Positions 1 through 11,672 of a stretch of DNA of 64,000 nt are shown in pieces. The notes beneath the pieces are model-generated. The model had not been told where the DNA came from. It was given only the letters and a program-made list of their open reading frames with translations, and did not search any database. A program made the position numbers and the translations under genes. The stretch is taken from positions 248,001 to 312,000 of the forward strand of contig NZ_OY782764.1 in assembly GCF_963678225.1 (NCBI RefSeq), in the 5' to 3' direction. Each line of letters opens with the position of its first letter. Position 1 is the stretch's first letter. Source of the stretch: an uncultured Cohaesibacter sp. (GTDB lineage Bacteria > Pseudomonadota > Alphaproteobacteria > Rhizobiales > Cohaesibacteraceae).

Positions 1-2
1 AG

Positions 3-524
3 GCGATCGGCTTTCTCATTGGCTTTGCCGGACTTGTACTCATTATCAAACCCGATTCAGGCCCCGCCTCACCCGGGCACAATCTAGAGCTACTGGGTGA
101 GTTGGCCATTTTCTTCTGTAGCATGTGCTACGCAATGAACACGGTTTCCTCGCGCCTCATCCCGGCAGCAGACAATCTGGACAAGGCTACAGCGGTGGTG
201 ACCACAAGCTCATGCCTATTGCTATTGGCTGCATTCCTCTTTGAGCCTGCAGATGCCCTTCTCAATGCGGACATAAGGCAGTGGCTCATCCTCATTTATC
301 TGGGCATTGTCCCGACGGCGCTGGCCACCCTGATGGTCTTCGTCCTGCTTTCCCAGACCACGGCAACCTTCCTGGCCATGAGCAACTATCTGATCCCCGT
401 GGCCACGGCTCTTGGCGGGATTATCTTCCTCAACGAAAGCCTCACATGGGTTGTATGGGTCGGTTTTGCGATCATTCTTGCAGGGGTTGCCATCAGCAGC
501 CGTCAGGGTCGTCTTCCGGTTTAG
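3..524 (+). CDS. EamA/DMT-family permease, C-terminal part (5' end outside window)
   Basis: The frame is open from the first bases of the window to a TAG stop, giving 173 visible residues; the start lies upstream of base 1. The visible part has about five hydrophobic helices, including the opening AIGFLIGFAGLVLIIKP and the closing WVVWVGFAIILAGVAIS. The helix containing GIVPTALATLMVFVLL and the following AMSNYLIPVATALGGIIFL segment match the second EamA repeat of drug/metabolite transporters, where the protein ends just after the last helix. Substrate cannot be told. It converges on glmM, with a shared terminator between them. The family call is firm; the function is open. Confidence 0.75.
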   Translation, partial: AIGFLIGFAGLVLIIKPDSGPASPGHNLELLGELAIFFCSMCYAMNTVSSRLIPAADNLDKATAVVTTSSCLLLLAAFLFEPADALLNADIRQWLILIYLGIVPTALATLMVFVLLSQTTATFLAMSNYLIPVATALGGIIFLNESLTWVVWVGFAIILAGVAISSRQGRLPV

Positions 525-533
525 GCAGACAAT

Positions 534-567
534 AAAAAAGCCGCCCCGGTCTGGAGCGACTTTTTCA
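534..567. terminator. Bidirectional rho-independent terminator between the EamA gene and glmM
   Basis: An A-run is followed by AGCCGCC, a ten-base loop, GCGACT and a T-run. It therefore works as a hairpin with a U-tract on either strand, and it lies between two convergent genes. Confidence 0.7.
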
Positions 568-593
568 ACTTTCTGCAAAGGATTGATGAGCCC

Positions 594-1937
594 TTAGCCG
601 CTGACTTTGCGCACCTCGTCGCAAATGTCGCCAACGACCTTTTCCACAAGGTCGGAATCATCCCCTTCCGCCATAACGCGAATAAGCGGTTCTGTGCCGG
701 ATTTGCGAATGACCAAACGCCCGCTGTCGCCAAGCGCGGCTTCACCCGCCGTAATGGCCTTTTTCACGGCATCCGCTTCCAGAGGGGCCCCGTCGGAATA
801 GCGCACATTCATCAAGAGCTGCGGCACCGGCTCAAACCGGGTGCATACCTCACTGACCGGTTTGCCCATTTTGACCACAACGGCCAAAATCTGCAGCGCG
901 GCGATCAAGCCGTCGCCCGTGGTGCAATAGTCGCTCAGCACGATATGACCAGACTGCTCACCGCCCACATTATAGTGGTGTTTGCGCATATGCTCGACCA
1001 CATGACGGTCACCGACCTTCGTGCGCACCAGAGAGAGCTTGAGGCTATTGAGATAGCGCTCCAGCCCCAGATTGGACATGACGGTGGCAACGATACCCGG
1101 CGCGGTCAGCAAGCCCTCACGGAACCAGCTCTCGGCAACCACAGCCATCAACTGATCCCCATCGACCACGCTGCCCGTTTCATCGACGATGATCACCCGG
1201 TCTGCGTCTCCATCTAGTGCGATTCCGATATCGGCCCGCACTTCGCGTACTTTGGAAACAAGCGCCCCGACAGACGTTGAGCCGCAATTGTCATTGATGT
1301 TGAAGCCGTTCGGATCAACACCGATCTTCACGACTTCAGCACCCAACTCCCACAGGGCATCCGGAGCAACCCGATAAGCCGCCCCGTTGGCGCAATCGAT
1401 CACAACACGCAGACCCTCCAGCGAGAGATCCTTGGGCATGGTCCGCTTGGCAAATTCAATATAACGGTCATAAACGCTCTCGATGCGCTTGGTCCGCCCC
1501 AGACCTTCCGGAGCCACCAGACTGTTGACCATGTCGGTTTCGATCAGCTCTTCGATCTCCGCTTCGATCTCGTCAGACAGCTTGTAACCATCCGGGCCGA
1601 AGAGCTTGATGCCGTTGTCCTCATAAGGATTGTGCGAGGCAGAAATCATCACGCCGAGATCGGCGCGTAAAGACCGCGTCAACATGGCAACCCCCGGTGT
1701 CGGTACAGGCCCCAGCAGGAACACATCCATCCCCATGGCCGTCAGCCCTGCGGTCAGGGCCGGCTCCAACATATAGCCGGAAAGACGCGTATCCTTGCCG
1801 ATCACCACCCGATGGCGAAAGTCACCACGGCGGAAGATCTTGCCGGTCGCCATGCCAACCTTCATTGCAATTTCTGGCGTCATTGGAAAACGATTGGCGC
1901 ACCCTCGAATACCGTCTGTTCCGAAATATTTAGCCAT
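594..1937 (-). CDS. glmM: Phosphoglucosamine mutase GlmM
   Basis: GlmM interconverts glucosamine-6-phosphate and glucosamine-1-phosphate in the cytoplasm, leading to UDP-GlcNAc for peptidoglycan and lipid A. The protein starts [12 protein letters not shown], the usual GlmM opening, so I chose the ATG at 1937 and not an in-frame ATG further upstream; this gives 447 residues, normal for the family. The phosphoserine loop [14 protein letters not shown] places the catalytic serine at residue 101. The metal loop DGDADR and the sugar-binding GEQSGH follow, and the phosphate-binding [12 protein letters not shown] is near the end. It is the last gene of the long minus-strand series after ftsH, but the ftsH terminator and a 352-base gap suggest its own promoter. 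Confidence 0.97.
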   Translation of the reverse strand: MAKYFGTDGIRGCANRFPMTPEIAMKVGMATGKIFRRGDFRHRVVIGKDTRLSGYMLEPALTAGLTAMGMDVFLLGPVPTPGVAMLTRSLRADLGVMISASHNPYEDNGIKLFGPDGYKLSDEIEAEIEELIETDMVNSLVAPEGLGRTKRIESVYDRYIEFAKRTMPKDLSLEGLRVVIDCANGAAYRVAPDALWELGAEVVKIGVDPNGFNINDNCGSTSVGALVSKVREVRADIGIALDGDADRVIIVDETGSVVDGDQLMAVVAESWFREGLLTAPGIVATVMSNLGLERYLNSLKLSLVRTKVGDRHVVEHMRKHHYNVGGEQSGHIVLSDYCTTGDGLIAALQILAVVVKMGKPVSEVCTRFEPVPQLLMNVRYSDGAPLEADAVKKAITAGEAALGDSGRLVIRKSGTEPLIRVMAEGDDSDLVEKVVGDICDEVRKVSG

Positions 1938-2289
1938 CAGTCTCAACCAACCTTTCAAGCGGAAAATTATCAAGGCCAACCGCGCTCCCGTCAGCCAATA
2001 AGCAATCCGGCGCAGCCAGCAAAACACAAGTGCCAATAGATAAAGGACACTAGGGCGGGACTCGCTAAAGCCCCGTAAATGCACTGCCATTCCTACGCTT
2101 TTTATACGTTAAATTGAGAAAGAATTCAGGATCATCCAGTCAAACTTTGTTTCCTGTTGTTACAGGCTGTCGCCTGCCAGCCCGCATACGATCCAATAGC
2201 CATGAGACCAATGCACAGGCAGCCAACAAAAAAGCGCCCTCAAAGGGGCGCTTTCTTTATCATAATCTTACACTCGACAGGCAGACAAA
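1938..2289. other. Gene-free region between ftsH and glmM
   Basis: These 352 bases hold the ftsH terminator near 2228-2256 and presumably the glmM promoter on the minus strand. I see no convincing small gene and no clear sigma-70 boxes. Confidence 0.5.
2228..2256 (-). terminator. Rho-independent terminator of ftsH
   Basis: Read on the minus strand: AAAGCGCCCC, a short loop, GGGCGCTTT and a T-rich run. It starts about 35 bases after the ftsH stop codon. Confidence 0.85.
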
Positions 2290-4212
<1,923 letters not shown>

Positions 4213-4464
4213 ATGTTATCCCTTGGTTCCTCAGATATCGGGATCGTTCTGTTCCGAAAAACGACCCGTCTCTCTCTTCTGACTGACTTGTTGCAAGCGC
4301 AAGGGGGTGATCACACGCCCTTTACAGCAGGCCAGAATTTGCGGCGGCCATAAAAATCGGAAGATTTCTTCGGCGCCTATGTTCATTCTCGATGAATTTA
4401 GGGTCTCGATGGGTCCTTGCCAAGGCAAGTGCCCCCCTTTTCTGCATTATTATAGTAATAAGAT

Positions 4465-5919
4465 TTACTCTAACGTTTCATTTGCGTCGAAATTCGAATG
4501 TTTTTCCTCAAATTCAACGTGAAAATCCTCAACCACCTCAACTTTTGGCCAATCAACCACAAACTGGGGGCGTCCATCACACCAGACAGAGGGAAGCGCC
4601 TCAATGATCCCCTTGGGGCCAGATTCGCCGCTCCATCCTTGCTCAGGGAAAGAAAGCCCTTCCTTACTCAACAATGTTCGACCGTCCTCGCCCAATGGCC
4701 GCAGCACAATATCCAATCGCTCCCCGGCCAAGACATCGCCCGCAAAAGCGCCTGAAATCTTTACGCTATAAAGCCCTTGCCAGTTCACCTCACACGGGCG
4801 ATCAAGCGCAATTTCCTGCCGATTGCGCCCCGGTTCACGATAAACCCAAAGGCGCGCAGCCGAAACTTCAAAGCAACAGCCTGCCACAGTCCGCTTCATC
4901 CGCTTCTCAAGGAGCTCCTCCCCACCAAGAGCAGCATCAATCGCCATCAGCTTTTCTTCCCTTGGCGGATAGGCCGGAGCGACCACATCAGCGATCATCA
5001 TGCGCAGCAGACGAAGACGGATCTCGTCGCTCTGTTCTCGCAGAGAGGTAAGGGAAACAGAGAGAGACCGCCCTGGCTCCGAGGCGATATGTCGCAGATA
5101 AAATCCATAGGCAATTTCACCTAGAGCCTGATCTGCCCGTTGCAATCGCCGGGCCGTTGCGGCCAAGCGGGCAGAATCGCATCCTTCTTGCGCAAAGACC
5201 GGAAGCAGGGAGCGCACACGCACGCGCATATAGTTCGGGCTCTGGTTGCTCGGATCCTCGAACCAGTCGATTGACCGCGCATTAAGGCTTGCCTTTAACC
5301 GCGCCTTGGGAAACGCCATCAGGGGCCGCAGAAGAGTAACCGCTCCGAAGGCCTGTTGTGGCCGCATCGCCGCCAATCCCGTCACGCCACTGCCGCGGAT
5401 GAGCCGCATCAATAAGGTTTCCGCCTGATCATCCTGATGATGCGCAATCACAATATGAGCGCATCCCAAACGATGGGCATGCTCTGACAAAAGCCGGTAG
5501 CGAGCTTCACGCGCCTCCCCCTGAAGATTTGAGTGGGATTTCTCTTCATCCCAGACGAGCGTCGCGTGGTCCATCCCGCGCAACCGGGCAAGCTTACCCA
5601 CATAGGCGCATTCGTCCGCAGCCTCAGGCCGCAGGCGATGATCCACACTGGCAACAGACAGGGAAATGGGCAGCTTGTTGCGCTCGACCCACTCATGGCA
5701 AAGCACCATCAGACTGACCGAATCTGCACCGCCGGAAACCGCCAGCAAAAGCGGCAAACGAGCCTGCGCCGCGCCTTGGCTCTCAGCCTCAGATCGGGAG
5801 GAATGTGTCTTCTTCAGAGCATCAAGCATAAAAGAAAAGGCCGCGTCCAATTCTGCATCGGACAGCGGCTGAGCCTTAGACGGATCGTCTTCAGCGGTCG
5901 TTACATTAGCATTTGGCAC
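4465..5919 (-). CDS. tilS: tRNA(Ile)-lysidine synthetase TilS
   Basis: TilS converts C34 of the CAU-anticodon tRNA-Ile to lysidine using ATP and lysine, changing both its charging and its decoding. The PP-loop ATP motif LLLAVSGGADSVSL is clear, followed by the VDHRLRPEAADE segment and the HHQDDQAETLLMRLIRGSG motif, both typical of TilS. The start is uncertain: I chose a GTG at 5919 (484 residues), which overlaps the end of cpoB by 14 bases, as expected for coupled genes. An ATG at 5832 lacks a visible ribosome-binding site. The N-terminus before the PP-loop is longer than in E. coli TilS. Essentiality is known for the family, not shown here. Confidence 0.93.
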   Translation of the reverse strand: MPNANVTTAEDDPSKAQPLSDAELDAAFSFMLDALKKTHSSRSEAESQGAAQARLPLLLAVSGGADSVSLMVLCHEWVERNKLPISLSVASVDHRLRPEAADECAYVGKLARLRGMDHATLVWDEEKSHSNLQGEAREARYRLLSEHAHRLGCAHIVIAHHQDDQAETLLMRLIRGSGVTGLAAMRPQQAFGAVTLLRPLMAFPKARLKASLNARSIDWFEDPSNQSPNYMRVRVRSLLPVFAQEGCDSARLAATARRLQRADQALGEIAYGFYLRHIASEPGRSLSVSLTSLREQSDEIRLRLLRMMIADVVAPAYPPREEKLMAIDAALGGEELLEKRMKRTVAGCCFEVSAARLWVYREPGRNRQEIALDRPCEVNWQGLYSVKISGAFAGDVLAGERLDIVLRPLGEDGRTLLSKEGLSFPEQGWSGESGPKGIIEALPSVWCDGRPQFVVDWPKVEVVEDFHVEFEEKHSNFDANETLE

Positions 5920-6925
5920 TTTGAATCTCTGCCCGCACGCGCTGACGGATAGCGGATGATGCATTGGGGAATTTCTGCAGCAATTCCTCATAGGTCGCGC
6001 AAGCCGCGTCACGTTCGTTGATCTGGCGCAGAGACATGCCCGTTCTCAACAGCATGTCAGGGGCTTTCTGCGCGCTTGGATATTTGGAATAGGCATCCAG
6101 AAAGACCTGAATAGCGTCGCGATATTTGCCCTGCTGGAATTTGGCTTCGCCCAGCCAGTAATAGCCATCCGGAAGACGACGATCCTGACTGTAGGCCCCG
6201 ACAAATTGCTGAAAGGCTTGTTCTGCGGCGACGTAATCGCTCTGAAGCATATAGCCATAAGCCACATCATAATCCGAATTCGGGTCCCCGGTCAGCCCGC
6301 CCGTCGAGCTGGCGCCAAAAGATCCGTTATTCGCAGGTTGGCTGACCCCGCCGCCGCCACCGCCCAGCATGGATGACAGATCAATCGGGGCAGATCCATT
6401 GCTGCTCGGAGCTTGCCCGATCAGGTTTGAACTGCCGAAATCATTATTTTGGGGCACAGGATCTTGCGAAAGGCTGCCCAGACTTTGTGGTGGGCTGCCA
6501 AGTTGATCAAATTGCTGCGGGGCCGGATTGCTCGGTTGCGGCCGATTGTTTGAAGACCGGCGCGGGCGTTTCCCACCTTCCAGATCCTGAAAGCGGAATT
6601 CGGTATCTTCCTGAAAGCGCTGCAGCTGCTCCTGCAACTGGCGCACACGGAAATTGAGCTCTTCGATCTGACCATTATACTGCCGCATCTGCTCTTCAAG
6701 GCGATCCACCCGTACCGCAAGACCGGCCGCCGACTGGGCGACCTGCATGCGCTCGGGCTGAGATGCTATCGGCATGGGCGGCATCGGCACGCCATGTTCG
6801 GCCACCTGCGTCTCAAGCGCACCGATCCGGCTGGATAATCCATTCTGCGAGGTTTGACTAGAAGCAAGTGCCGCTCCACTGCCACCTACGACCACTGCCA
6901 CCATGGCTACAAAAAATCTATTCAT
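5906..6925 (-). CDS. cpoB: Tol-Pal system protein CpoB (YbgF)
   Basis: CpoB is a periplasmic protein that links the Tol-Pal machine to peptidoglycan synthesis during constriction. The start is the ATG at 6925, which has GGGGA six bases upstream and opens with MNRFFVAMVAVVVGG, a signal peptide ending near ALAS; two upstream in-frame ATGs would bury that signal. The 339-residue product then has a coiled coil (LEEQMRQYNGQIEELNFRVR), a Gly/Ser/Pro/Asn linker, and TPR-like repeats beginning DYDVAYGYMLQSDYVAAEQAF and ending NASSAIRQRVRAEIQSAKC. This is the standard YbgF plan. It lies downstream of pal and overlaps tilS. Confidence 0.93.
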   Translation of the reverse strand: MNRFFVAMVAVVVGGSGAALASSQTSQNGLSSRIGALETQVAEHGVPMPPMPIASQPERMQVAQSAAGLAVRVDRLEEQMRQYNGQIEELNFRVRQLQEQLQRFQEDTEFRFQDLEGGKRPRRSSNNRPQPSNPAPQQFDQLGSPPQSLGSLSQDPVPQNNDFGSSNLIGQAPSSNGSAPIDLSSMLGGGGGGVSQPANNGSFGASSTGGLTGDPNSDYDVAYGYMLQSDYVAAEQAFQQFVGAYSQDRRLPDGYYWLGEAKFQQGKYRDAIQVFLDAYSKYPSAQKAPDMLLRTGMSLRQINERDAACATYEELLQKFPNASSAIRQRVRAEIQSAKC

Positions 6926-7129
6926 CAAAATCCCCATTAAATCAATTCGCGCAACCATGGCACGCCGTCCAGTACGACCCTAGTCCAGCAGGCAACAGCA
7001 GAAGCCCGGCATGCTGACACAGCCCCTATCAATGGCCCTGACATTGAAACCAACGCTTACAGCAAATGGTACCGTGCATAGTTTGCACGCAAATATAGGA
7101 AAATGTGTGGCGCCATGCAACGAAACAAA

Positions 7130-7155
7130 AAGGACCGGTATAACCGGCCCTTTCC
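7130..7155 (-). terminator. Rho-independent terminator of pal
   Basis: On the minus strand GGGCCGGT, a three-base loop, ACCGGTCC (one G-T pair) and TTTTTG follow the pal stop by about 80 bases. Confidence 0.8.
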
Positions 7156-7232
7156 ATAAAACTCTTCGTCGCTTTTTGCCCCGGCACCCTCGGGAGGCTT
7201 CCCGTCAGGATACCTAACAACGCCTTGTAGGA

Positions 7233-7712
7233 TCAGTTTGCCAGCGTCGTAACGGCGCGGCGGTTCTGAGACCAGCAGGAAATGTCGTTGCAGACCGCAA
7301 CAGGACGTTCCTTGCCATAGGATTTGGTCGTCAGGCGGCCAGACTGAATGCCTTTGGAGACGAGATAGTTACGCACCGAGTTGGCTCGGCGAGCACCCAG
7401 AGCGATGTTATACTCGCGGGTTCCTCGTTCGTCGGCATGCCCTTCAATCGCAATGCGATAGTTGGGATATTGCTGCAGCCAGGTGGCCTGTTTGTCCAGA
7501 GTGGCCTGCGCCGAGTAGTTCAGATCGGAACTATCGGTTTCAAAGAAGACACGGTCGCCAACATTGACCACGAAATCCTGTGCCGTACCCGGGGTCGCCG
7601 AGTTCAGACCAGCACCACTCAACTTGTCAGGCGTCGAAGAACAGGCTGCCAACGCAGTCAGCAGAGCGACGCCGAATACAACACGAATGGAAGATTTTGC
7701 ACGATTTGACAT
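7233..7712 (-). CDS. pal: Peptidoglycan-associated lipoprotein Pal
   Basis: Pal is an outer-membrane lipoprotein that binds diaminopimelate in peptidoglycan and is recruited by TolQRAB to the division site. The 159-residue product has a signal peptide with lipobox LTALAAC-S (lipidated Cys near residue 24) and a short linker. The OmpA-like domain contains FETDSSDLNYSA, IAIEGHADERGTREYNIALG and RRANSVRNYLVSKGI, with the Asp and Arg that bind the peptide stem. It is transcribed apart from tolB, because the tolB terminator intervenes. A near-match to the CtrA box lies about 90 bases upstream of the start. Confidence 0.97.
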   Translation of the reverse strand: MSNRAKSSIRVVFGVALLTALAACSSTPDKLSGAGLNSATPGTAQDFVVNVGDRVFFETDSSDLNYSAQATLDKQATWLQQYPNYRIAIEGHADERGTREYNIALGARRANSVRNYLVSKGIQSGRLTTKSYGKERPVAVCNDISCWSQNRRAVTTLAN

Positions 7713-8007
7713 CTGATTGTCCTTCGAAAGTTCATTGAGATCAGGGTTTGTCGATCGGAATAATAGAAAATTTAGGTTAACCGCCCGTTCGCAAACATGG
7801 TTACCAAACCATTAATAACCACCTTGCCGCGTTATCTTCAGAGCGACACGCCTCTGCCCTTCTGATTAAATCAAAAGATGGCTACACTGAGGCGTGACAC
7901 CCTTTCCGCCCGCGAAAAGTGAGGGAAATCGGGCAACCACACTAATGCACCAACACCAACGTCGGCATCATTGTGCCTTATTCAGTCCTCCGTTCTAAGA
8001 GGCGCAA
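7713..8007. other. pal promoter region
   Basis: About 300 bases without a gene lie between pal and the tolB terminator. The only signal I find is a CtrA-like box with one mismatch at 7800-7815 on the minus strand. Confidence 0.4.
7800..7815 (-). promoter_or_regulatory. CtrA-like box with one mismatch, upstream of pal
   Basis: On the minus strand the sequence is TTAA, seven bases, GTAAC. This matches the full CtrA site TTAA-N7-TTAAC at all but one position. It sits 88 bases before the pal start codon. Binding is inferred only. Confidence 0.35.
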
Positions 8008-8047
8008 ACAAAAATCTCCGGGCTGATGGCACCATCAACCCGGAGAC
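8008..8047 (-). terminator. Rho-independent terminator of tolB
   Basis: Minus strand: GTCTCCGGGTTGATGG, a short loop, CCATCAGCCCGGAGA and TTTTTGTTT. The long stem lies about 40 bases after the tolB stop, so pal needs its own promoter. Confidence 0.9.
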
Positions 8048-8085
8048 TGGAACAGGAATAGCTATTTAAATTGATCCCAACCGGA

Positions 8086-9447
8086 TCAATCGATGAGAGG
8101 CGACCAGGCCGGGTCTGACGCAAAGGCAGGCGTCGGGACCATATATTTGTTGCGGCCGGTGAGATCGATAGAATAGAGCTTCGGCCCACCATTGGGTCCC
8201 TGACTTTCAGAGAAGAACATCAGCACGCGCCCATTGGGAGCCCAAGTTGGCCCTTCATTGTGGAAACCGCTGACAAGAATGCGCTCACGAGATCCATCCG
8301 TCTTCATGACCCCGATCTGGAACTCGCCTTTATAGCGCTTGGTAAAGGCAATAAGATCGCCCCTAGGTGACCAGACCGGTGTTGAATAGCTGCCTTCGCC
8401 AAAGCTGATACGCTGCACATTGGAGCCATCGACGCCCATGACATAAATCTGCTGTCTGCCGCCACGGTCGCTTTCAAAAGTGATTTGGCGACCATCGGGC
8501 GAAAAGCTCGGGCTGGTATCAATGGAGGCCGAGTTGGTCAGGCGGGTGATCTTGCCGTTGCGCAGATCCATACGGTAGATGTTGGCGTCGCCACCCTGCT
8601 GCAGGCTAAGCGCAATGCTCTGGCCATCAGGAGAGAAACGGGAAGAGAAGCTCATGCCCGGAAACTGCCCAACAACAGACCGACGACCGGATTCGATGTT
8701 GAGCAGATAGGCGCGCGGCTCCCCGTCTTCCAGAGCCATATAGGTGATTTCCTGCTTGGTTGGCGAGAAGCGCGGTGTCAGCACCAGATTGCGCCCATCC
8801 GTCAGATAGCGCACATTGGCACCATCCTGATCCATGATGGCCAAACGTTTGACGCGCCCGTCCTTGGGTCCGCTTTCATCGACAAAGACGATACGGGTAT
8901 CAAAATAGCCCTTTTCACCGGTCAGACGCTCGTAGATGGCATCCGAGATGATGTGCGCGACACGGCGCCAGTTTTCCGGTGTGGTGAAAAATTGCTGGCC
9001 GGTCATCTGTTTGCCTGCATAAACGTCCCACAGGCGAAACTCAGCCTTGAGGCGTCCATCGGCTTCGCGGGTCACGGTGCCTGTCACCAGAGCCTGGGCA
9101 TTGATAACGGTCCAGTTTGAAAAGGATGGCACGGATGAAGATGACAGATCCTTCTGCAGAAAGGTATTCCGATTGAGCGGCGCAAAAAGGCCCGAGCGTT
9201 GTAAATCCGCCTCGATCACCTTGGAAATCTCCACGCCCTGTCCCACACCGCTGAAATCGGTAATAGCAATCGGCATCGGCTGGATATTGCCGCGCGTGAT
9301 GTCAATTTCGATCAGAGCATAGCTGGGGCGAACCATGGCCATGCTGGACAGAATGGCAAGGGCCACAAGAGGCAGCAAGACGGCTTTCATGGTCACAAAG
9401 GCATTGAGGAGCCGGATGGGCATTGCATGTCGAAGCTGTTTCATCAC
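8086..9447 (-). CDS. tolB: Tol-Pal system translocation protein TolB
   Basis: TolB is the periplasmic beta-propeller that shuttles between TolA and Pal. The 453-residue product carries an N-terminal hydrophobic signal (around [22 protein letters not shown]). The amino domain begins [20 protein letters not shown]. It is followed by repeated propeller blades of the form [24 protein letters not shown] and [11 protein letters not shown]. The start at 9447 gives two adjacent ATGs and a rather long leader; M20 is an alternative start. It follows tolA after 102 bases and ends in a strong terminator, so tolQRAB probably forms one transcript. Confidence 0.96.
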   Translation of the reverse strand: MMKQLRHAMPIRLLNAFVTMKAVLLPLVALAILSSMAMVRPSYALIEIDITRGNIQPMPIAITDFSGVGQGVEISKVIEADLQRSGLFAPLNRNTFLQKDLSSSSVPSFSNWTVINAQALVTGTVTREADGRLKAEFRLWDVYAGKQMTGQQFFTTPENWRRVAHIISDAIYERLTGEKGYFDTRIVFVDESGPKDGRVKRLAIMDQDGANVRYLTDGRNLVLTPRFSPTKQEITYMALEDGEPRAYLLNIESGRRSVVGQFPGMSFSSRFSPDGQSIALSLQQGGDANIYRMDLRNGKITRLTNSASIDTSPSFSPDGRQITFESDRGGRQQIYVMGVDGSNVQRISFGEGSYSTPVWSPRGDLIAFTKRYKGEFQIGVMKTDGSRERILVSGFHNEGPTWAPNGRVLMFFSESQGPNGGPKLYSIDLTGRNKYMVPTPAFASDPAWSPLID

Positions 9448-9549
9448 AATTATTGTCCTGTCCTATCCAGACCGCGAGCGGCCCGCTTGATGAATGAACA
9501 TCCTGATAATCTATACCGAAGAGCCCAGCGGGCTCCTCATACATTGGGT

Positions 9550-10503
9550 CTAGAACATGTCGCTTGGATCAAAATTGATCCGGACACGGCGCCAAGCTTC
9601 ATATTTATCAGCTGGCAGCGAGTATGGGGCACAGCGGCGAACCGCACGCATGGCGCTTTCAACGGCAGCAACACCGAACTGGTTGGCCGGATACTGGATC
9701 GGCTGAGGCCCAAAATTCACATTGCCCTGCCGGTCGAGCCCGAACTCGATCTTTACAGCCAATTGTGACGCATCCGCGGCACCAACCGGCGGCGACCAGC
9801 AACGGGAAATCTGCGCCCGCAAGGCATCCAGTTCGCTCTGCGTCATCGCAGCTGCCTCGGTGCCGTTTCTGGAGCCGAAGGAAGCGGATTGATCCTGCGC
9901 GCCACTCTGGGTGGGAGCTCCCGTCTCGGCCTCATTGGCTAGGGCCTTCAGCGCATTGACATCAAACTCACGCTTGGGCTCTTCCTGACGGGCAGGCTGG
10001 CGCGGAATGCGAGGCTTGATCTTGGGCAAGGCCGCAATCGGTTTTGGCGCTACTTCTGCTGGCTTTTCAGGCTCTGGCTCGGGCGTTGGTTCTGGCTCCG
10101 GGGCCACCTCAGGTTCTGGCTGTGGTTCCGGCTCGGGCTCCGGTTCAGGAGCTGGCTCGGGCTCCGGCGTAGGAACCGGATCAGGCTCAACAACGGGCGG
10201 CTGCGGTTCCGCCTGCTCCTGCGGTGCAGCCTCTTCCGGTTTCGGCGCAACCTTGGGCGCTGGCTCCGGAACTTCCTCAATTGGTTCAGGCGTCTTCTTT
10301 GTCGCTTCCTTGACCTCTTCCTGAACCTCTGCGGTAGCCTCCCCCTTGACCACATCGGTCACATCAGAGACGGACACCAACTCGATCGGCAGGATTTCAA
10401 GATCGCTCACGTCACTAGCGCTCGGTGACGGAAGGCTAATCAAAGCCCAACCCATCAGCGCTGCATGACCAACACTTGAAACAATAAGACCGACATTCTT
10501 CAA
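9550..10503 (-). CDS. tolA: TolA-like cell envelope integrity protein
   Basis: TolA spans the periplasm and couples the TolQR proton channel to TolB-Pal. The 317-residue product has one N-terminal membrane helix (about 5-25). A highly Pro/Glu-rich stretch with many PEPEPEP-like repeats (roughly residues 70-155) follows, in place of the alanine-rich helix of enterobacterial TolA. The globular C-terminal domain begins SELDALRAQISRCWSPP and ends with paired cysteines (CWSPP ... VRRCAPYSLP). The C-terminal domain resembles TolA/TonB domain III. It starts 2 bases after tolR. The Pro-Glu rod is common in alphaproteobacterial TolA proteins but makes similarity searches unreliable. Confidence 0.88.
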   Translation of the reverse strand: MKNVGLIVSSVGHAALMGWALISLPSPSASDVSDLEILPIELVSVSDVTDVVKGEATAEVQEEVKEATKKTPEPIEEVPEPAPKVAPKPEEAAPQEQAEPQPPVVEPDPVPTPEPEPAPEPEPEPEPQPEPEVAPEPEPTPEPEPEKPAEVAPKPIAALPKIKPRIPRQPARQEEPKREFDVNALKALANEAETGAPTQSGAQDQSASFGSRNGTEAAAMTQSELDALRAQISRCWSPPVGAADASQLAVKIEFGLDRQGNVNFGPQPIQYPANQFGVAAVESAMRAVRRCAPYSLPADKYEAWRRVRINFDPSDMF

Positions 10504-10505
10504 GG

Positions 10506-10958
10506 TTATTGAAGCTCCTCGGTGCTAACCAGCCCGATTTTCTTGAAACCGGCGCGGTTCATCGCGCCCATCACCTTCATGATGGAGCCATAGTCCACAT
10601 CTTTGTCACCACGCACAAAGATTCGCTCTTCATAGCCATTCTCAGCGACGCCGAGCAGGGTATCGACCAGAGCATCAAACTCCACTTGCTGATCCTGCAG
10701 ATAGATGCTGCCATCCTTGCGAATGGAAAGCGTCAGCGGTTCGGTCTGGCTGGAGAGCGGCTTGGCCGTGCTTTCTGGCAAATCGAGCGGAACACCCACC
10801 GTCATCATTGGCGCAGACACCATGAAAATGATGAGCAACACCAGCATGACGTCGACCATTGGCGTCACGTTAATTTCAGCAACAGGCCTGTGGCGCATAG
10901 CACGGCGCGCACCGCGCCTGCGTGACGTTCCTGGAGACCCCATCGAGCCCATACCCAT
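10506..10958 (-). CDS. tolR: Tol-Pal system protein TolR (ExbD family)
   Basis: TolR is the plug of the TolQ proton channel and binds peptidoglycan. The 150-residue product has a basic N-terminus and then the membrane segment INVTPMVDVMLVLLIIFMVS, in which the aspartate of MVDVMLVL is the conserved proton-relay residue. A small periplasmic domain ends near GAMNRAGFKKIGLVSTEE. It starts 3 bases after the tolQ stop and ends 2 bases before tolA, showing tight coupling in the tolQRA unit. Confidence 0.97.
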   Translation of the reverse strand: MGMGSMGSPGTSRRRGARRAMRHRPVAEINVTPMVDVMLVLLIIFMVSAPMMTVGVPLDLPESTAKPLSSQTEPLTLSIRKDGSIYLQDQQVEFDALVDTLLGVAENGYEERIFVRGDKDVDYGSIMKVMGAMNRAGFKKIGLVSTEELQ

Positions 10959-10961
10959 AGA

Positions 10962-11672
10962 TTAACCCCTTTCGTCCATCAGACGCGACAGGATCGCGGA
11001 GAACTCATCGGCAAAGCCTTCAAGGCGCATGGCGTGCTGGGAGGCGATCGACGCCAGCTTGTTATAGGCAATAACCGCAGGAATAGCGGCAACCAGACCA
11101 ATTGCCGTTGCAAACAGGGCTTCGGCAATACCGGGGGCAACCACGGCAAGGGACGTATTTTTGGATGCAGCGATGCCCTGAAACGCGCTCATAATGCCCC
11201 AAACCGTACCAAACAGACCAACAAAGGGCGCCGCCGAGCCAACGGTTGCCAGAAACAGCAAGCGTTTTTCCAGTCGATCCACCTCGCGGGACAAGGTCAC
11301 ATCAAGCACCTTTTCAAGGCGCGCTGGCAAACCGGCAACCGAACGGGCCTGTCCCTCGAAACTGCGTTTCCATTCGCGCATCGCGGCAACGAACAGCGCC
11401 GCCATGGCATGATTGGGACGCCCCGAAAGCGTCTGATAGAGGTCTTCAAGAGATTGCCCGGACCAAAAGACCTTTTCAAACCGGTCCATCTGTCGCTTGG
11501 TGCGCGTGTAAAGCAAACTCTTGTCGATGATGATCGCCCAAGACCAGACCGACGCAGCCATCAAGCCAACCATCACGAGCTTGACCACAATATGAGCCTG
11601 CATGAACAGGGTCATCAGCGATACATCGGTAGTGGCATTGGCAAGGGCTGTTTGCACAACCTCATTGGGCAT
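10962..11672 (-). CDS. tolQ: Tol-Pal system protein TolQ
   Basis: TolQ is the pentameric inner-membrane proton channel that drives TolA. The 236-residue protein has the family's three helices: an N-terminal one near residues 28-48 (VKLVMVGLMAASVWSWAIII), and two after the cytoplasmic loop (LLFLATVGSAAPFVGLFGTVWGI and APGIAEALFATAIGLVAAIPAVIAYN). It heads the tolQRAB unit. The 340 bases upstream carry a perfect CtrA-type box. Confidence 0.97.
   Translation of the reverse strand: MPNEVVQTALANATTDVSLMTLFMQAHIVVKLVMVGLMAASVWSWAIIIDKSLLYTRTKRQMDRFEKVFWSGQSLEDLYQTLSGRPNHAMAALFVAAMREWKRSFEGQARSVAGLPARLEKVLDVTLSREVDRLEKRLLFLATVGSAAPFVGLFGTVWGIMSAFQGIAASKNTSLAVVAPGIAEALFATAIGLVAAIPAVIAYNKLASIASQHAMRLEGFADEFSAILSRLMDERG

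Noticed and set aside
4400-4464. Heat-shock (RpoH) promoter of ftsH
   Set aside because: A CTTG...CCCAT arrangement is present on the minus strand, but the spacing is several bases too short; the CTTGCC-AA-GGCAAG palindrome explains part of it.
9520-9542. Terminator between tolA and tolB
   Set aside because: GAGCCCGCTGGGCTC forms a short hairpin but has no T-run on the minus strand; read-through into tolB is more likely.
10007-10324. Gly/Ser-repeat open frame opposite tolA
   Set aside because: It is simply the complement of the Pro/Glu repeats in tolA.
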